Counted from the first letter of the stretch, positions 1 to 8,908 are shown. The stretch is DNA of 64,000 bases from Achromobacter spanius (GCF_002812705.1 NZ_CP025030.1:2604001-2668000); one strand, 5' to 3'. Numbers and translations: made by a program. The notes: generated by a model from the letters alone, not told the origin.

Positions 1-664
1 GTTGCGCCATGTCGATGGGGGCGAACAAGGCGCGCTTGGCCAGGGCAAGCGCCTGTTCGGGCGTGCCGCCGATGCCCAGGCCGAGCACCCCGGGCGGACA
101 CCAGCCCGCACCCATGCCCGGCAATTGCGACACCACCCAATCCGCAACGGAGTCGCTGGGGTTGAGCATCGCGTAGCGCGTCTTGGCATCCCCGCCGCCG
201 CCCTTGGCGACGACGGTCAAGCGTAGTTCCTCGCCTTCGACCAGGTCGACTTGCAGCACAGCGGGCGTGTTGTCGCGGGTGTTGCGGCGTGCGCCCAGCG
301 GGTCCTGGATCATCGACGCGCGCAGTGGGTTGGTGGCGCAACCGTAGGCGCGGGCGACGCCTCGGTTGACGATGGTTTGCAGGCTGGGCGTGGGGCCCGG
401 GCCGTCATGCTGGATGCGTACATTCATCCCCATGCTGACGTAGATGTGCACCACGCCCGTGTCCTGGCAGACGGGTCGGCGGGCTTGCGCGCTGAGCTTG
501 CTGTTGATCAGCAGTTGCAGCAGCGCATGGCGGGCCGCCGCCTTGCTCTCGACCGCGTGCGCCGCCTTCAGGGCTTGCACGAAGTCCGCCGGATGCGTGT
601 GGCTGATGGCCTGCAACGCGTCGGCAATACTCGATTCAATATCCGTGGCAGCAACGACGCGCAT
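1..664 (-). CDS. Class I fumarate hydratase, N-terminal part (cut by window edge)
   Basis: An iron-sulfur hydro-lyase interconverting fumarate and malate; the related tartrate dehydratase alpha subunit has the same fold. About 221 residues are visible from the ATG at 664, and the rest lies beyond base 1. Family motifs are RRPVCQDTG (residues 62-70, C66 a likely cluster ligand), KGGGGDAKTRYAMLNPSD (about 154-171) and WCPPGVLGLGIGG (188-200, C189 a likely second ligand). It starts 13 bp after the Bug receptor stop, so the two are probably co-transcribed with the lyase upstream. Inference: it disposes of fumarate released by that lyase. Whether it is a one-chain fumarase or a split alpha subunit cannot be seen here. 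Confidence 0.85.
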   Translation of the reverse strand, partial: MRVVAATDIESSIADALQAISHTHPADFVQALKAAHAVESKAAARHALLQLLINSKLSAQARRPVCQDTGVVHIYVSMGMNVRIQHDGPGPTPSLQTIVNRGVARAYGCATNPLRASMIQDPLGARRNTRDNTPAVLQVDLVEGEELRLTVVAKGGGGDAKTRYAMLNPSDSVADWVVSQLPGMGAGWCPPGVLGLGIGGTPEQALALAKRALFAPIDMAQ

Positions 665-676
665 GATGGCTCATCC

Positions 677-1657
677 TTACTGCAAGGTGATGCCGGCTTG
701 CTTGATCACCTGCGCCCAGCGTTTTCCTTCGTCGGCGGTGAACTGCTGGAAGGCGGCGGGCGCGTACTGATCGGCAGGCAGCAGCTTGATGCCTTGTTCC
801 ACCATCTTTCCGGTGAAGGTGGCGTCCGCCAGCGCCTTCTGCCAGGCCTGGTACATCGTTTGCACCACCTTGTCGGGCGTGCCCTTGGGCGCATACAAGC
901 CGTACCACGTGGATACCTGGAAGTTCGGTATCGCTTTTTCCGCCATGGTGGGCACGTTCGGAAACTGCGGCATGCGGTCGGCGGAGGTCAGGCCCAGCGC
1001 CCGCACCTTGCCGCCCTGCGTCTGCGGCAAGGCCGTATTGGTCTGGTCGAACATGGCGTCCACCTGATTGCCCATCAGGTCATTGAGCGCCGGCCCCGCG
1101 CCCTTGTAGGCGATGGGCGTGATGGTGATGCCGGCCTGGCTGGCGAACATGGCCGCCACCAGATGCGAAGTAGACCCCACGCCCGCGTTGCTGAAGTTCA
1201 GCTTGCTGGGGTGCTGCTTGCCGTAGTCGATCAGTTCGGACATGGATTTGTAGGGCGAGGATTCACCCACCAGCAGCACCAGCGGCGTATCGGGAAAGCG
1301 GAATACGGCCTGGAAGTCTTTCACGGGGTCGTACTGCAAGCGGGCGTAGAGGGACGGCGCCGCCGCCATGTAGCCGATATGACCCACCAGGAAGGTGTAG
1401 CCGTCGGGCGCGGACTTGGCGGCCTTGGCCGCGCCGATCGTGCCGCCCGCACCGCCCACGTTCTCGATCAGGATGGTCTGTTTCAGTTCTTGCGCCACGC
1501 GGTTCGCCACGTTGCGCGCCATGGCGTCGGTGGGGCCGCCGGCCGCAAAGGGAACGATCCAGGTTATGGCCCGGGAAGGGTAGTTGTCTTGCGCTTGCGC
1601 GCCCATCGGCAAGGCGAACGCGCCCGCGACGGTCAGTGCCGCCATCCAGTTCTTCAT
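677..1657 (-). CDS. Bug/TctC-family tripartite tricarboxylate transporter substrate-binding protein
   Basis: A periplasmic receptor of 326 residues, the usual family length. It has a signal peptide (MKNWMAALTVAGAFALPMGA, cleavage near AQAQ) followed by the family opening YPSRAITWIVPFAAGGPTDA and the later VGGAGGTIGAAKAAKSAPDG. These proteins bind carboxylates and related small molecules for TctAB-type transporters. No membrane subunits are encoded nearby, as is common for orphan Bug genes in Bordetella and Achromobacter. It lies between the lyase and the fumarase on the same strand, so its ligand is probably the substrate of that pathway. The ligand cannot be read from sequence. Confidence 0.92.
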   Translation of the reverse strand: MKNWMAALTVAGAFALPMGAQAQDNYPSRAITWIVPFAAGGPTDAMARNVANRVAQELKQTILIENVGGAGGTIGAAKAAKSAPDGYTFLVGHIGYMAAAPSLYARLQYDPVKDFQAVFRFPDTPLVLLVGESSPYKSMSELIDYGKQHPSKLNFSNAGVGSTSHLVAAMFASQAGITITPIAYKGAGPALNDLMGNQVDAMFDQTNTALPQTQGGKVRALGLTSADRMPQFPNVPTMAEKAIPNFQVSTWYGLYAPKGTPDKVVQTMYQAWQKALADATFTGKMVEQGIKLLPADQYAPAAFQQFTADEGKRWAQVIKQAGITLQ

Positions 1658-1709
1658 GACTTGTCTCCGTTGTGCTGCTGTCTTTTTATGAATCAGAAAA
1701 GGCTGCCGT

Positions 1710-3065
1710 TCAGGCTGGCCCGGTGTAGGGATGGGCCAGCACCTGGTCCACCATCTTGGGGGCAGCCCCCAGGTAATTGGCGGGGTCGCACAGGCGTTCG
1801 ATGGCGTCGTCGGCCAGGCGCTGCGTTACCCGCGCATCTTTTTTCAGCACATCGGCCAGACGGCCACGCGTGGTGGCGGCGATGCGGCAGGCGTCATACA
1901 CGACGTCGTGCGCGGTCTGGCGGCCGATGTGCGGCGCCAGGCCCATCATCACGGCTTCTGCCACGATAAGCCCGCCCGACAGGTCCAGATTGCTTGCCAT
2001 GCGGGCCGTGTCCACCTCCAGCCCGCCCAGCATGAAGCGCGCCTGATGCAGCGCGCCCGCGGTCAGCACAAAGGCTTCCGGCACGGCGGACCACTCGATG
2101 TGCCACGGCCCCGTGGCGCGTTCAAAGTCTTGCAGCATGGCGTCCAGCGCCAGGCCGGCATGCTGGCGCACCGTCTTGGACGCGCTCCACATCAGTTCGC
2201 ACGAGATCGGATTGCGCTTTTGGGGCATGGTGCTGGACGCGCCGCGACCCTTCACGAACGGCTCGAAGGCTTCGCCCAGTTCGTTCGTCATCATCAGCAT
2301 GATGTCCACGGCGATCTTGCCGAGCGAGCCGGCGACCAGCGCAAGAAATTGCACGGTCTCGGCCAAGCCGTCGCGGGCTACGTGCCAGGTGATGGGTGTG
2401 GCGCCCAGATCCAATTCCCGCATCAGCGCCGCATGCACCGCCAAGCCCTGGTCGCCCAGGGATGCCAGCGTGCCGGCCGCGCCGCCAAACTGGCCGATCA
2501 GCACGCGCGGCCGCAGTTGCGCCAGGCGTTCGCGATGGCGGCGCACCATCAGCAGCCACACGGCGGCTTTGTAGCCGAAGGTGATCGGCAGCGCGTGTTG
2601 CAGGTGGGTGCGGCCGGCCATCGGTGTATCGCGATACCGCAACGCCAGCGCGTCCAGGATGCCGTCCAGCGCCGCCAGGTCGTCGTCGATGATTTTCAAG
2701 GCATCGCGCACCTGGAGGACGGTGGCGGTGTCCATGATGTCTTGGGTGGTCGCGCCCCAATGCAGGTATTCGCCTTCCGCGCCGCACTGGCGCGACAACT
2801 GGTGTACCAGCGGCAGGATGGGGTAGCCGACGATCTCGGTTTCGGCGCGAAGTTCGTCCATGTTCAGGGCGGCGGCGTCGGCGCGCGCCGCGATGGCGTC
2901 GGCCGCCGCGACGGGGATGATGCCCAGCTTGCCCTGCACGCGGGCGAGCGCCACCTCTGTTTCCACATAGCGCCGCACCGTGGCGGCATCGTCGAACACG
3001 GCACGCATCGCGGCGGTGCCGAACATGTTTTTGAACAAGGCGGATTCAAGGACGGAAACGGGCAT
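1710..3065 (-). CDS. Fumarase/aspartase-superfamily lyase (PcaB/adenylosuccinate lyase-like)
   Basis: A 451-residue homotetrameric-type lyase. The three conserved regions are present: HWGATTQDIMD (102-112), GRTHLQHALPITFG (151-164) and the catalytic-loop signature GASSTMPQKRNP (275-286). Superfamily members eliminate fumarate from argininosuccinate, adenylosuccinate, aspartate or aminopolycarboxylates; PcaB instead cycloisomerises 3-carboxymuconate. Sequence alone does not choose among them. The neighbouring fumarase favours a fumarate-releasing reaction, while no other protocatechuate gene is nearby to support PcaB. The ATG lies inside the left arm of a palindromic operator and has no clear Shine-Dalgarno, suggesting a very short or absent leader. 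Confidence 0.85.
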   Translation of the reverse strand: MPVSVLESALFKNMFGTAAMRAVFDDAATVRRYVETEVALARVQGKLGIIPVAAADAIAARADAAALNMDELRAETEIVGYPILPLVHQLSRQCGAEGEYLHWGATTQDIMDTATVLQVRDALKIIDDDLAALDGILDALALRYRDTPMAGRTHLQHALPITFGYKAAVWLLMVRRHRERLAQLRPRVLIGQFGGAAGTLASLGDQGLAVHAALMRELDLGATPITWHVARDGLAETVQFLALVAGSLGKIAVDIMLMMTNELGEAFEPFVKGRGASSTMPQKRNPISCELMWSASKTVRQHAGLALDAMLQDFERATGPWHIEWSAVPEAFVLTAGALHQARFMLGGLEVDTARMASNLDLSGGLIVAEAVMMGLAPHIGRQTAHDVVYDACRIAATTRGRLADVLKKDARVTQRLADDAIERLCDPANYLGAAPKMVDQVLAHPYTGPA

Positions 3066-3100
3066 AAATGTACGCTCTATAAAAGTTGTACGTACATTTA
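3065..3100. promoter_or_regulatory. Probable GntR operator between lyase and regulator genes
   Basis: TAAATGTACG (3065-3074) is repeated exactly as its reverse complement CGTACATTTA (3091-3100), 16 bp apart. The right arm sits in a perfect palindrome TGTACGTACA (3087-3096). The left arm overlaps the lyase start codon, and a TATAGA-like -10 is readable on the minus strand between the arms. A palindrome between a GntR gene and its divergent target is the expected autoregulatory layout. The binding protein is inferred. Confidence 0.6.
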
Positions 3101-3202
3101 AGCAGTCGCAAAAGGGGACGTCAACGCCGGGGATTACCCGTAGCTCCGGCCAGTGCCGGGGCAGCAGATAGAATGCGGGGTGTCGTCATTTCCCCCCTTG
3201 CC

Positions 3203-3925
3203 ATGTCCATCACGCTGTACACCCGTATCTCGGAAGAATTGGCGCGACGCATCGCGGCCGAGGTCTATCCCGTGGGCACGGTATTGCCCGCCGAGAACGC
3301 GCTGGCCGAGGAATTCGAGGCCAGCCGCCATACCGTTCGCGCCGCCCTGCGTCAGTTGCAGGACCTGGGCCTGATCGCGCGTCGCCGGGGTAGCGGCACG
3401 GAGGTCATCGCCGCCCGGTCCAAGGCCGGTTTCAGCCAGTCGCTGCGTTCGCTGGAAGACCTGGTGCAACTGGCCGCGCGCACGCCGCGCAGCATCCGCC
3501 AGATTCAGGAAGTCGTGGTGGACGTGGAACTGGCCGTGCGGCTGGGGGTGGGGCCTGGCACCCGGTGGTTGAAGTTTTCATCCACCCGGGGCGCCGAAGG
3601 GCAACCGCCGGTCGTGTGGACTGAGCTGTACGTGGACGCGCACTACAAAGGCGTGCGCAAGCTGGCACGCGAACATCCGGACCGCCTGGTGTCGGAACTG
3701 ATCGAAGAACACTACGGCAGGCGCATCGCGTCCGTCGAGCAGACGATATCCGCGTGCGCCTTGCCTGCCGCCGTGGCGCGAGAACTGGACGCGGCGCCGG
3801 AATCGCCGGGCCTGTTCATCCTGCGGCATTACAAGGACCAAGCCGGCCAAATCGTCGAAGTGTCCTGCTCGCATCATCCGGCCGGACGCTACGAGTTTTC
3901 GACGACGCTGATCCGCGAGAGCTAG
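3203..3925 (+). CDS. GntR-family regulator, HutC-type (UTRA ligand domain)
   Basis: A transcription factor of 240 residues from the chosen ATG (MSITLYTRIS). The N-terminal winged helix is typical of GntR proteins: YTRISEELARRIAAEVYPVG, then the recognition region FEASRHTVRAALRQLQDLGL. The C-terminal part (about 80-240) has the UTRA pattern, including PPVVWTELYVDA and SVEQTISACALP. The frame is open further upstream, with an ATG at 3173, but the family alignment begins at 3203. It is divergent from the lyase-receptor-fumarase cluster and is the obvious candidate regulator through the 3065-3100 palindrome, with a pathway metabolite as effector (inference). Confidence 0.88.
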   Translation: MSITLYTRISEELARRIAAEVYPVGTVLPAENALAEEFEASRHTVRAALRQLQDLGLIARRRGSGTEVIAARSKAGFSQSLRSLEDLVQLAARTPRSIRQIQEVVVDVELAVRLGVGPGTRWLKFSSTRGAEGQPPVVWTELYVDAHYKGVRKLAREHPDRLVSELIEEHYGRRIASVEQTISACALPAAVARELDAAPESPGLFILRHYKDQAGQIVEVSCSHHPAGRYEFSTTLIRES

Positions 3926-3940
3926 CCCCGCCGCTGGCGA

Positions 3941-4594
3941 TTACTTCTTGCTGTTATTGCCCGCCAGCGCCGCCGTGATGCCCAGCGCAATCAGCATGGC
4001 GCCGCCCACATAGCGTTCAAAGTGCAGGTAGGCACGGCTGCGGCGCAGCCAGCGGCCGGCCGCGCTGGCCGCCATGGCATAGCAAGCGTCGCTAAGCAGG
4101 CCCAGCAAGACGAACACCATTCCCAGGAACAGCACCTGCGAAGCCACGTGCCCCCGGCTGACGTCAACGAATTGCGGCAGGAAGGCCAGGAAGAACAGGG
4201 CCGTCTTGGGGTTGAGCAGGTTGACGATGAAGCCGTCGCGGAACATGCGGCCATAGCGGCGCGCCTTGGGCGGCGCGTCCAGCGCGGCGGGAACGGGGCG
4301 CGTCAGAATTTTCTTCAGGCCCAGCCAAATCAAATACGCCGCGCCCGCATATTTCACGATGCTGAACGCCAGCGCCGAAGACGCCAGCAGGGCGGACAAG
4401 CCCAACGCCGCGGCCAGCACGTGCACCAGCGTGGCCGTGTGGATGCCCAGGTCCGACACCAGCCCCGCTTTGCGGCCTTGCTCGACCGATTGGGTAATGA
4501 TGTAGAGCACGGCCGGGCCGGGTATGGCCAGCAAGACCAGGGCGGCACTGATGAACAGCATCAAATCAGCGGTACTGGGTATCACGAATTCCAT
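3941..4594 (-). CDS. LysE/RhtB-family amino-acid exporter
   Basis: An inner-membrane efflux protein of 217 residues with about six hydrophobic segments. The opening MEFVIPSTADLMLFISAALV leads to the family motif LLAIPGPAVLYIITQSVEQG, followed by GLVSDLGIHTATLVHVLAAA, all characteristic of RhtB proteins that export homoserine, threonine or related metabolites. The ATG at 4594 is preceded by GGAG at 9 bp spacing; the longer open frame to 4672 is not supported. It converges with the GntR gene and is a single-gene unit. The substrate is unknown. Confidence 0.9.
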   Translation of the reverse strand: MEFVIPSTADLMLFISAALVLLAIPGPAVLYIITQSVEQGRKAGLVSDLGIHTATLVHVLAAALGLSALLASSALAFSIVKYAGAAYLIWLGLKKILTRPVPAALDAPPKARRYGRMFRDGFIVNLLNPKTALFFLAFLPQFVDVSRGHVASQVLFLGMVFVLLGLLSDACYAMAASAAGRWLRRSRAYLHFERYVGGAMLIALGITAALAGNNSKK

Positions 4595-4812
4595 GGCCGG
4601 ATCTCCGGGGCGGGTGGAAGGGGAAGGGTGAATTACTGTACAGCAGGCTATCTGTCTTGCCAGCCCCGACAAGCTAATGGCGGGAACGAGAATTGCTGAC
4701 CCCGTTGAAATTTGCGCCGCTTCAGGACTACGCTGACGCTTGGTCCTGGACAGCGGGCGTCAACGGTCCGCTTGAAAGCGGCAAGCGTGGGACAACAGCA
4801 TCGGAGAACAAC

Positions 4813-5631
4813 ATGCGGCATGCAGTGGATCTGTCAGGGCGCGTGGCGATCGTCACGGGCGCGAATTCCGGCATTGGGCGTGGCATTGCCCTGGTGCTGG
4901 CGGCGGCGGGGGCGAAGGTGGTGGTCAACCATCGGCCCAATGAGGACTCCGCGCGGCGCGGGGCCGAGGTGGTACAAGAGATCGTCAGCGCGGGCGGGCA
5001 AGCCATCGCGGCACCGGCCGACATCAGCCGCGAGGACGACGTCGAACACTTGTTCCGCATGGCGTCGGACCACTTTCAGACGGTGGACATCCTGGTCAAT
5101 AACGCCGGTATCGAACAGCCCGCTGCCATTCAGGACATGACGCTGGCGCAGTGGCAGAAGGTGATCGACACCAACCTGACCGGCCAGTTCCTGTGCGCCC
5201 GCGCGGCGGCCCGGATGTTCTTGAATCGGGCTCCTCCGCCGCCGGCAGGCGAAGCCGCAGGCAAAATCATCTTCATCAGTTCGGTCCATGAAGTCATTCC
5301 GTGGGCGTTCCAGTCGAACTACGCGGCGTCCAAGGGCGGCGTGTCGCTGCTGATGCAGTCGCTGGCGCAAGAGCTGGCGCCGATGAAGATCCGCGTGAAT
5401 TCCGTTGCGCCGGGCGCCATCCGCACCCCCATCAACGCGCCCGCCTGGAACACGCCCGAAAGCATGAAGGAATTGCTCAAGCTGATTCCGTATGGACGCA
5501 TCGGCGAACCCGAGGACGTGGCGCGCGCGGTGGCCTGGCTGGCCAGCGACGATTCGGATTACGTCACAGGCTCCACCTTGTTCGTTGATGGCGGCATGAC
5601 GCTGTACCCCGAATTTCGCGGGGCGGGCTAA
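4813..5631 (+). CDS. Short-chain dehydrogenase/reductase, glucose 1-dehydrogenase-like
   Basis: A 272-residue cytoplasmic NAD(P)-dependent oxidoreductase. It has the Rossmann motif TGANSGIGRG (15-24), NNAG (96-99), catalytic Ser in FISSVHE (S157), the YAASKGG motif with Y170 and K174, and the C-terminal YVTGSTLFVDGGMTLYP. These features match the glucose 1-dehydrogenase group. The ATG at 4813 follows GGAG at 4803-4806; upstream starts lack this. The GH15 gene starts 3 bp after its stop, so the two are translationally linked. If the GH15 enzyme releases glucose, this enzyme could oxidise it to gluconolactone, but substrate specificity is not visible. Confidence 0.9.
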   Translation: MRHAVDLSGRVAIVTGANSGIGRGIALVLAAAGAKVVVNHRPNEDSARRGAEVVQEIVSAGGQAIAAPADISREDDVEHLFRMASDHFQTVDILVNNAGIEQPAAIQDMTLAQWQKVIDTNLTGQFLCARAAARMFLNRAPPPPAGEAAGKIIFISSVHEVIPWAFQSNYAASKGGVSLLMQSLAQELAPMKIRVNSVAPGAIRTPINAPAWNTPESMKELLKLIPYGRIGEPEDVARAVAWLASDDSDYVTGSTLFVDGGMTLYPEFRGAG

Positions 5632-5634
5632 GCC

Positions 5635-7455
5635 ATGTCCAAACCCATCGAAGACTATGGCTTGATCGGCAATATGTTGTCGGCCGCGCTGGTGGCGCGC
5701 GACGGCTCGATCGACTGGCTGTGCCTGCCGCACTTTGATTCCCCCGCCTGCTTTGCCGCCTTGTTGGGCGACGACAGCCACGGCTGCTGGCTGCTTGCGC
5801 CCGATGGCACAGGCCACACCACCACGCGCCGCTACCTGCCCGATACCGCGGTGCTGGAGACGCGCCATGAAACGCCCGACGGGGTGGTGCGCGTCTACGA
5901 CTTCATGCCGCTTAGCGACGAGGAAGAGCGCGTGGACGTGGTGCGTATCGTGCGGGGCGAGTCCGGCCACGTGGACATGCGCATGGCCTTGACGCTGCGT
6001 TTCAACTACGGCCAGGCCGTGCCCTGGGTGCGGCGCCGCGATTATGGGCTTAGCGCTATCGCCGGGCCGGACGCCGTCGAGCTGCACACGGCCGTCCCGC
6101 TGCAAGGGCACGACATGAAGACCGTGTCGGCCTTCAGGGTGCACCAAGGCGAAACCGTGCCGTTCACCTTGTCTTATCACCGCTCGCACAAGACGCCGCA
6201 TTTTGTGCCGGACCGCCTGGAAAGCATGGACCGCACCATTGCGTGGTGGCATGAATGGGCCAAGCGCTGTCATTGGGAAAACGGACCCGGCCAGCGGCGC
6301 GATGCGGTCGTCCGCTCGCTGATCACGCTGAAGCTGCTGACGTTTCAACCCACGGGCGGCATCGTGGCGGCGCCCACCACGTCGCTGCCCGAGCAATTGG
6401 GCGGCAGCCGCAATTGGGACTACCGGCATTGCTGGCTGCGAGATTCCGCGCTGACGCTGTACGCGCTGCTTAACGCCGGCTACCGCGAAGAGGCCGAGGC
6501 GTGGCGGCAATGGCTGTTGCGCGCGGCGGCGGGGCACCCGAACCAATTGCAGATCATGTATGGCATTGCGGGTGAACGCTGGTTGCCGGAACACGAGATA
6601 CCGTGGTTGCCGGGCTATGAAGGCAGCAAGCCGGTACGCCTGGGCAACGCGGCGGCGGGGCAGATGCAGCTGGACGTTTACGGCGAACTGATCGAGACGC
6701 TGCACGCGGCCCGGGTGGCGGAACTGGCGCCGCTGGCCGAAGCGTGGCGCATGCAGAAGGTGTTGCTGACACCGCTGGAAGAACTATGGCGGCAGCCCGA
6801 TCACGGCATCTGGGAAATGCGGGGGCCGACCCGCGCGTTCACGCATTCCCGGCTGATGTGCTGGGTGGCGCTGGACCGCACCGTGAAGTCCTGCGAGCGT
6901 TTTGGCCTGGAAGGGCCGGTGGACCGCTGGCGCGCGCTTGCCGACGAGATTCGCCACGACATCTGCACCAACGGCTACGACGCGGAACGCAATACCTTTG
7001 TGCAGTACTACGGCGGCACGGCGCTGGACGCCAGCCTGCTGCTGATTCCGCAAGTGGGCTTCTTGCCGGCGGACGATCCGCGCGTGACGGGCACCGTGCA
7101 GGCCATCGAACGTGAGCTGCTGCGCGACGGTTTGTTGCTGCGTTATTCCACGCAGCACAGCGACGACGGGCTGCCGGGCGATGAGGGCGCGTTTCTGGCC
7201 TGCAGCTTCTGGCTGGCCGACGCCTACATCATGCAGGGCCGGCTGGACGACGCGCACCGCTTGTTTGACCATTTACTGTCGCTGCGCAATGACCTGGGGC
7301 TGCTGGCCGAAGAGTACGACGTGGCGCGCAAACGGCTGGTGGGCAATTTTCCGCAGGGGTTTTCGCATATCGGCCTGGTCAATACCGCCTACAACCTGAG
7401 CGCGGCGGGCGGCACGGCGCATCAGCGTTCGTTCCGCGATGCGCCGCAGAGCTAG
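5635..7455 (+). CDS. Glycoside hydrolase family 15 protein (glucoamylase/trehalase-like)
   Basis: A 606-residue protein covering the whole family. It opens with IEDYGLIGNMLSAALVARDG and SIDWLCLPHFDSPACF, the N-terminal domain of bacterial GH15 glucoamylase/trehalase proteins. The catalytic (alpha/alpha)6 barrel includes GGSRNWDYRHCWLRDSA, LPGYEGSKPVRLGNAA, the acidic LLAEEYD region and NFPQGFSHIGLVNTAYNLS. No signal peptide is present, so it acts in the cytoplasm. Members hydrolyse alpha-glucosidic bonds of maltooligosaccharides or trehalose to glucose, and several actinobacterial members are trehalases. Coupling to an SDR dehydrogenase suggests a glucose-releasing then glucose-oxidising unit, perhaps for trehalose turnover (inference). 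Confidence 0.9.
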   Translation: MSKPIEDYGLIGNMLSAALVARDGSIDWLCLPHFDSPACFAALLGDDSHGCWLLAPDGTGHTTTRRYLPDTAVLETRHETPDGVVRVYDFMPLSDEEERVDVVRIVRGESGHVDMRMALTLRFNYGQAVPWVRRRDYGLSAIAGPDAVELHTAVPLQGHDMKTVSAFRVHQGETVPFTLSYHRSHKTPHFVPDRLESMDRTIAWWHEWAKRCHWENGPGQRRDAVVRSLITLKLLTFQPTGGIVAAPTTSLPEQLGGSRNWDYRHCWLRDSALTLYALLNAGYREEAEAWRQWLLRAAAGHPNQLQIMYGIAGERWLPEHEIPWLPGYEGSKPVRLGNAAAGQMQLDVYGELIETLHAARVAELAPLAEAWRMQKVLLTPLEELWRQPDHGIWEMRGPTRAFTHSRLMCWVALDRTVKSCERFGLEGPVDRWRALADEIRHDICTNGYDAERNTFVQYYGGTALDASLLLIPQVGFLPADDPRVTGTVQAIERELLRDGLLLRYSTQHSDDGLPGDEGAFLACSFWLADAYIMQGRLDDAHRLFDHLLSLRNDLGLLAEEYDVARKRLVGNFPQGFSHIGLVNTAYNLSAAGGTAHQRSFRDAPQS

Positions 7456-7489
7456 GCGTGGGCCGCCATCCGCAAGCGGGGGCAGCGGC

Positions 7490-8629
7490 TCAAGCCGCGA
7501 CCTGGTTGCGGCCCGCGCGCTTGGCGGCATAGAGGTTTTCATCCGCGCGCCGGAACAAGGATTCCCAGTTTTCGGCGCCGATGGCGGCGGCCACGCCCAG
7601 GCTCATGGTGACCGGCGTGGCCAGGTCGGGGGCGCGCACCGTGTCGGCCACGGCGGCGCGCAATCGTTCGGCGCAATGCAAGGCTTCCTGGAAGTCGGTG
7701 GCGGGCAGGTAAACGGCGAATTCCTCGCCGCCTATCCGGCCTAGCAGGTCACGCTTGCGGACGGACAACGCCAGCACGCGCGCCACGTTCTTGAGCACCG
7801 CGTCGCCGCCGTCGTGGCCATACTCATCGTTGATGCGCTTGAAATGGTCCACGTCGCAGACGATCAGCGCGGCGGGGTCTGGGCCGCCGTTTTGGTAGGG
7901 GCGCATGCGCGCTTCGAAACCCCGGCGGTTGAGCAAGCCGGTCAACCAGTCTTTTTCGCCTTCATGCCGCACCTCTTCGATGGTGTCGGCGGCAATCGCC
8001 AGCAGCAGCGTAATCGCCAGCCCCACGCTGAACACGGCAAGCGATAGCTGCAACCACTGCCAGAACGGGGAATCGGCGAAAGCAAGCGGCCCGCTGGGCG
8101 CGCGCGCGCCGATGCTCAACAAGGTGCGCGGTAGAAAATGCAGCCCGAACGCCAGTAGCACGACAAACAGCGCGGTGTCGATCCGCCGGCCCGTGGCCGC
8201 CGATCGCATGCGCAAGGCGGCCACGCACAGCAAACCGCCAAAGCCGATATTGAGCACATAGACGCGCACCAGCAAGTTGCGGTCTACATAGAAGAAGTAC
8301 CAAAGCGCCACCATGATGGCGGCGCAGAACACGGCGTAGGCGCGCCACCGCAACCCCCGGCCTACCCGGTTCAAGATGCCTTGTGTGGCCGCGCAAACGG
8401 CCGCCGTGTACAGCATGCCGGACACCAGCGCATTGGCGCCCGAGTCGCGCGGGACATACAGAATCTGTGACACCGCGCCCGCGGCAAACAGCGCGCAGCC
8501 CGTGGCCAGATGCAAGAGATAGGTGCGACGCCGGTAGACGCACCAAATGCCAACAAATGTAATGCCGAAGATCAGCACCAGCGTCGGGGCGATCAACGAC
8601 AGGGTGACTCGAACCTGCGATCCAACCAT
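7490..8629 (-). CDS. Membrane-anchored diguanylate cyclase (GGDEF)
   Basis: A 379-residue c-di-GMP synthase. The N-terminal ~200 residues form about six to seven hydrophobic helices with no recognisable ligand domain. A GGDEF domain fills the C-terminal ~170 residues. The active-site motif GGEEF (300-304) is intact, and an RKRD sequence (291-294) sits at the position of the inhibitory I-site, so product feedback is likely. The substrate-binding region DVDHFKRINDEYGHDGGD is also canonical. AGGACA precedes the ATG. It converges with the GH15 gene and is probably monocistronic. Confidence 0.93.
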   Translation of the reverse strand: MVGSQVRVTLSLIAPTLVLIFGITFVGIWCVYRRRTYLLHLATGCALFAAGAVSQILYVPRDSGANALVSGMLYTAAVCAATQGILNRVGRGLRWRAYAVFCAAIMVALWYFFYVDRNLLVRVYVLNIGFGGLLCVAALRMRSAATGRRIDTALFVVLLAFGLHFLPRTLLSIGARAPSGPLAFADSPFWQWLQLSLAVFSVGLAITLLLAIAADTIEEVRHEGEKDWLTGLLNRRGFEARMRPYQNGGPDPAALIVCDVDHFKRINDEYGHDGGDAVLKNVARVLALSVRKRDLLGRIGGEEFAVYLPATDFQEALHCAERLRAAVADTVRAPDLATPVTMSLGVAAAIGAENWESLFRRADENLYAAKRAGRNQVAA

Positions 8630-8908
8630 AGATGTGTCCTGATGAGCCGGTACGGGGTTTTAACGCGCCTGCCGGGCCGTTTCGTCCCGATACAATTCCT
8701 TCATACATGAACGACGCGCATGCCCTAGGATTCCGCCTTATACCGCCCGCCGTCCTGCGCGTTCCGCGTACGCTTGAAAGCGCCGGAAGTCCATGAAGCG
8801 ACGCAGGCTCTTTCCCGCCCCTTGCCGTTGCGCCACCCTGAAAAGGCGCTGGCGACCTGGCCCGGGCGACCAAACATACCAACGCCGCGCCACGTGGCAT
8901 TGAACACC

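Noticed and set aside
251..3101. Two long plus-strand open frames over the receptor and lyase genes
   Set aside because: They are antisense to clear minus-strand genes, have Arg/Gly/His-rich composition typical of GC-rich shadow frames and show no domains.
3926..4812. Signs of a mobile element around the LysE gene
   Set aside because: No transposase, terminal inverted repeats or target duplication could be seen.
4834..6705. A minus-strand open frame of over 600 codons across the SDR and GH15 genes
   Set aside because: Both sense genes carry intact family motifs. The antisense product is low-complexity, Arg/His/Gln rich and matches nothing.
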